Shown one piece after another: positions 6,238 through 6,459 of a DNA stretch of 6,459 bases. The notes under the pieces are model-generated. The model saw only the letters and a list, made by a program, of their open reading frames with translations. It searched no databases and was not told the origin of the DNA. Positions within the stretch are counted from its first letter, which is position 1; each line of letters begins with the position of its first letter. The position numbers and the translations under genes are program-made. The stretch comes from an uncultured Clostridia bacterium. Its GTDB lineage: Bacteria; Bacillota; Clostridia; Christensenellales; Borkfalkiaceae. The DNA lies in contig CAMOXE010000130.1 in assembly GCA_946628865.1 (NCBI GenBank), positions 1 to 6,459 on the forward strand. Reading direction: 5' to 3'.

Positions 6238-6352
6238 TTGCCGCAAAACGCGTCTTTTCGCGCCTTTTTCGTTCATCTTACTCGTAGTACGGCAGTACGA
6301 CTTCGTCATCTTCTCGAAAAATCCATCGAAAATCCGCCGTTTTGCGGTGCAA
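6238..6352. repeat. Large nested imperfect palindrome, element I
   Basis: Several inverted pairs share nearly the same centre (about 6293). They are TTG/CAA (6238-6240 and 6350-6352, with a two-base bulge), CCGCAAAACG/CGTTTTGCGG (6241-6250 and 6338-6347), TTTTCG/CGAAAA (6255-6260 and 6327-6332), TTTTTCG/CGAAAAA (6265-6271 and 6315-6321), and a GTAC/GTAC tip around GGCA (6287-6290 and 6295-6298). About 30 of 57 positions per arm can pair, mostly in uninterrupted blocks. This could be a REP- or MITE-like repeat, a structured RNA, or a processed 3' end. No open gene explains it. Confidence 0.7.
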
Positions 6353-6360
6353 GCAATTCC

Positions 6361-6458
6361 GAAAGGTTTACGGCGAGGATAGACGAGGCAAAATCCGCAG
6401 ACAATACTTCCCGTATTGACAAGGATTTTAACAAAGTATATACCGCCGTAAAACTTTC
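6361..6458. repeat. Large nested imperfect palindrome, element II
   Basis: Inverted pairs share one centre near 6409.5. The outer 15-base arms, GAAAGGTTTACGGCG (6361-6375) and its near reverse complement at 6444-6458, match at 14 of 15 positions. Weaker pairing of ATA-x-AC with GT-x-TAT (6379-6384 and 6436-6441) follows. Then come AAAATCC/GGATTTT (6390-6396 and 6423-6429) and CAATAC/GTATTG (6402-6407 and 6413-6418) around the loop TTCCC. It starts nine bases after element I and may continue past the right window edge, since its outer arm reaches the second-last base. Confidence 0.72.
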
Positions 6459-6459
6459 C

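Larger units (their letters stand above)
6187..6459. other. Non-coding 3' region after the terminator
   Basis: These 273 bases hold the two nested palindromes described separately, plus a 51-base lead-in (6187-6237) with a small GCGG-AAAA-CCGC hairpin at 6194-6205. Short words recur across it: CCGCCGT at 6202-6208, 6334-6340 and 6443-6449; AAAATCCGC at 6329-6337 and 6390-6398; TCGA4-5TCC in tandem at 6314-6335; and TCATCTT at 6273-6279 and 6306-6312. No ribosome-binding-site-backed gene is seen on either strand. The internal repetition suggests a repetitive intergenic element rather than a decayed gene. Confidence 0.6.

Noticed and set aside
6160..6309. 49-residue basic peptide on the minus strand
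   Set aside because: It has no Shine-Dalgarno, runs through two palindromes and a terminator, and resembles no known protein. It is mentioned among the findings only as an open frame to check.

Overview
The window looks like chromosomal DNA from a low-to-moderate GC member of the Bacillota, most likely class Clostridia. Three things point there: an rsmD-coaD pair beside a YlbJ-type sporulation membrane protein, a Gram-positive two-part BY-kinase (separate membrane adaptor and kinase) followed by a PHP-type phosphatase, and consensus-like sigma-A promoters and strong Shine-Dalgarno sequences. No phage, transposase, CRISPR, rRNA or tRNA gene is visible. Species cannot be named from the sequence.

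Layout, left to right. (1) Bases 1-1452, plus strand: the 3' part of queH (last step of queuosine synthesis), then rsmD (16S rRNA m2G966 methyltransferase) and coaD (coenzyme A synthesis). They are packed with a 1-base gap and a 4-base ATGA overlap, so they are probably one transcript. (2) Bases 1426-2397, minus strand: a YlbJ-like polytopic membrane protein converging on coaD, with 27 bases of tail-to-tail overlap. (3) Bases 2398-2441: a 44-base divergent gap. (4) Bases 2442-3761, plus strand: rarA/mgsA, an AAA+ ATPase acting at stalled replication forks. (5) Bases 3762-3844: an intergenic region with a near-consensus extended -10 sigma-A promoter. (6) Bases 3845-6163, plus strand: a compact three-gene tyrosine-phosphorylation operon made of membrane adaptor, BY-kinase and PHP-family phosphatase, closed by a strong intrinsic terminator at 6163-6186. 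(7) Bases 6187-6459: a non-coding tail dominated by two adjacent, large nested palindromes (6238-6352 and 6361-6458).

The left genes are housekeeping (tRNA and rRNA modification, CoA, replication repair). The adaptor should recruit and activate the kinase at the membrane. The kinase should autophosphorylate on its C-terminal tyrosine cluster, and the metal-dependent phosphatase should reverse this. Such modules normally control exopolysaccharide or capsule assembly, but here the operon ends at a terminator with no glycosyltransferase, flippase or polymerase gene in view, so its target must lie elsewhere.

The least ordinary parts of the window are the paired nested palindromes at the right end, the free-standing phosphorylation operon, and departures from consensus in the kinase. 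No wholly new biological system is evident.
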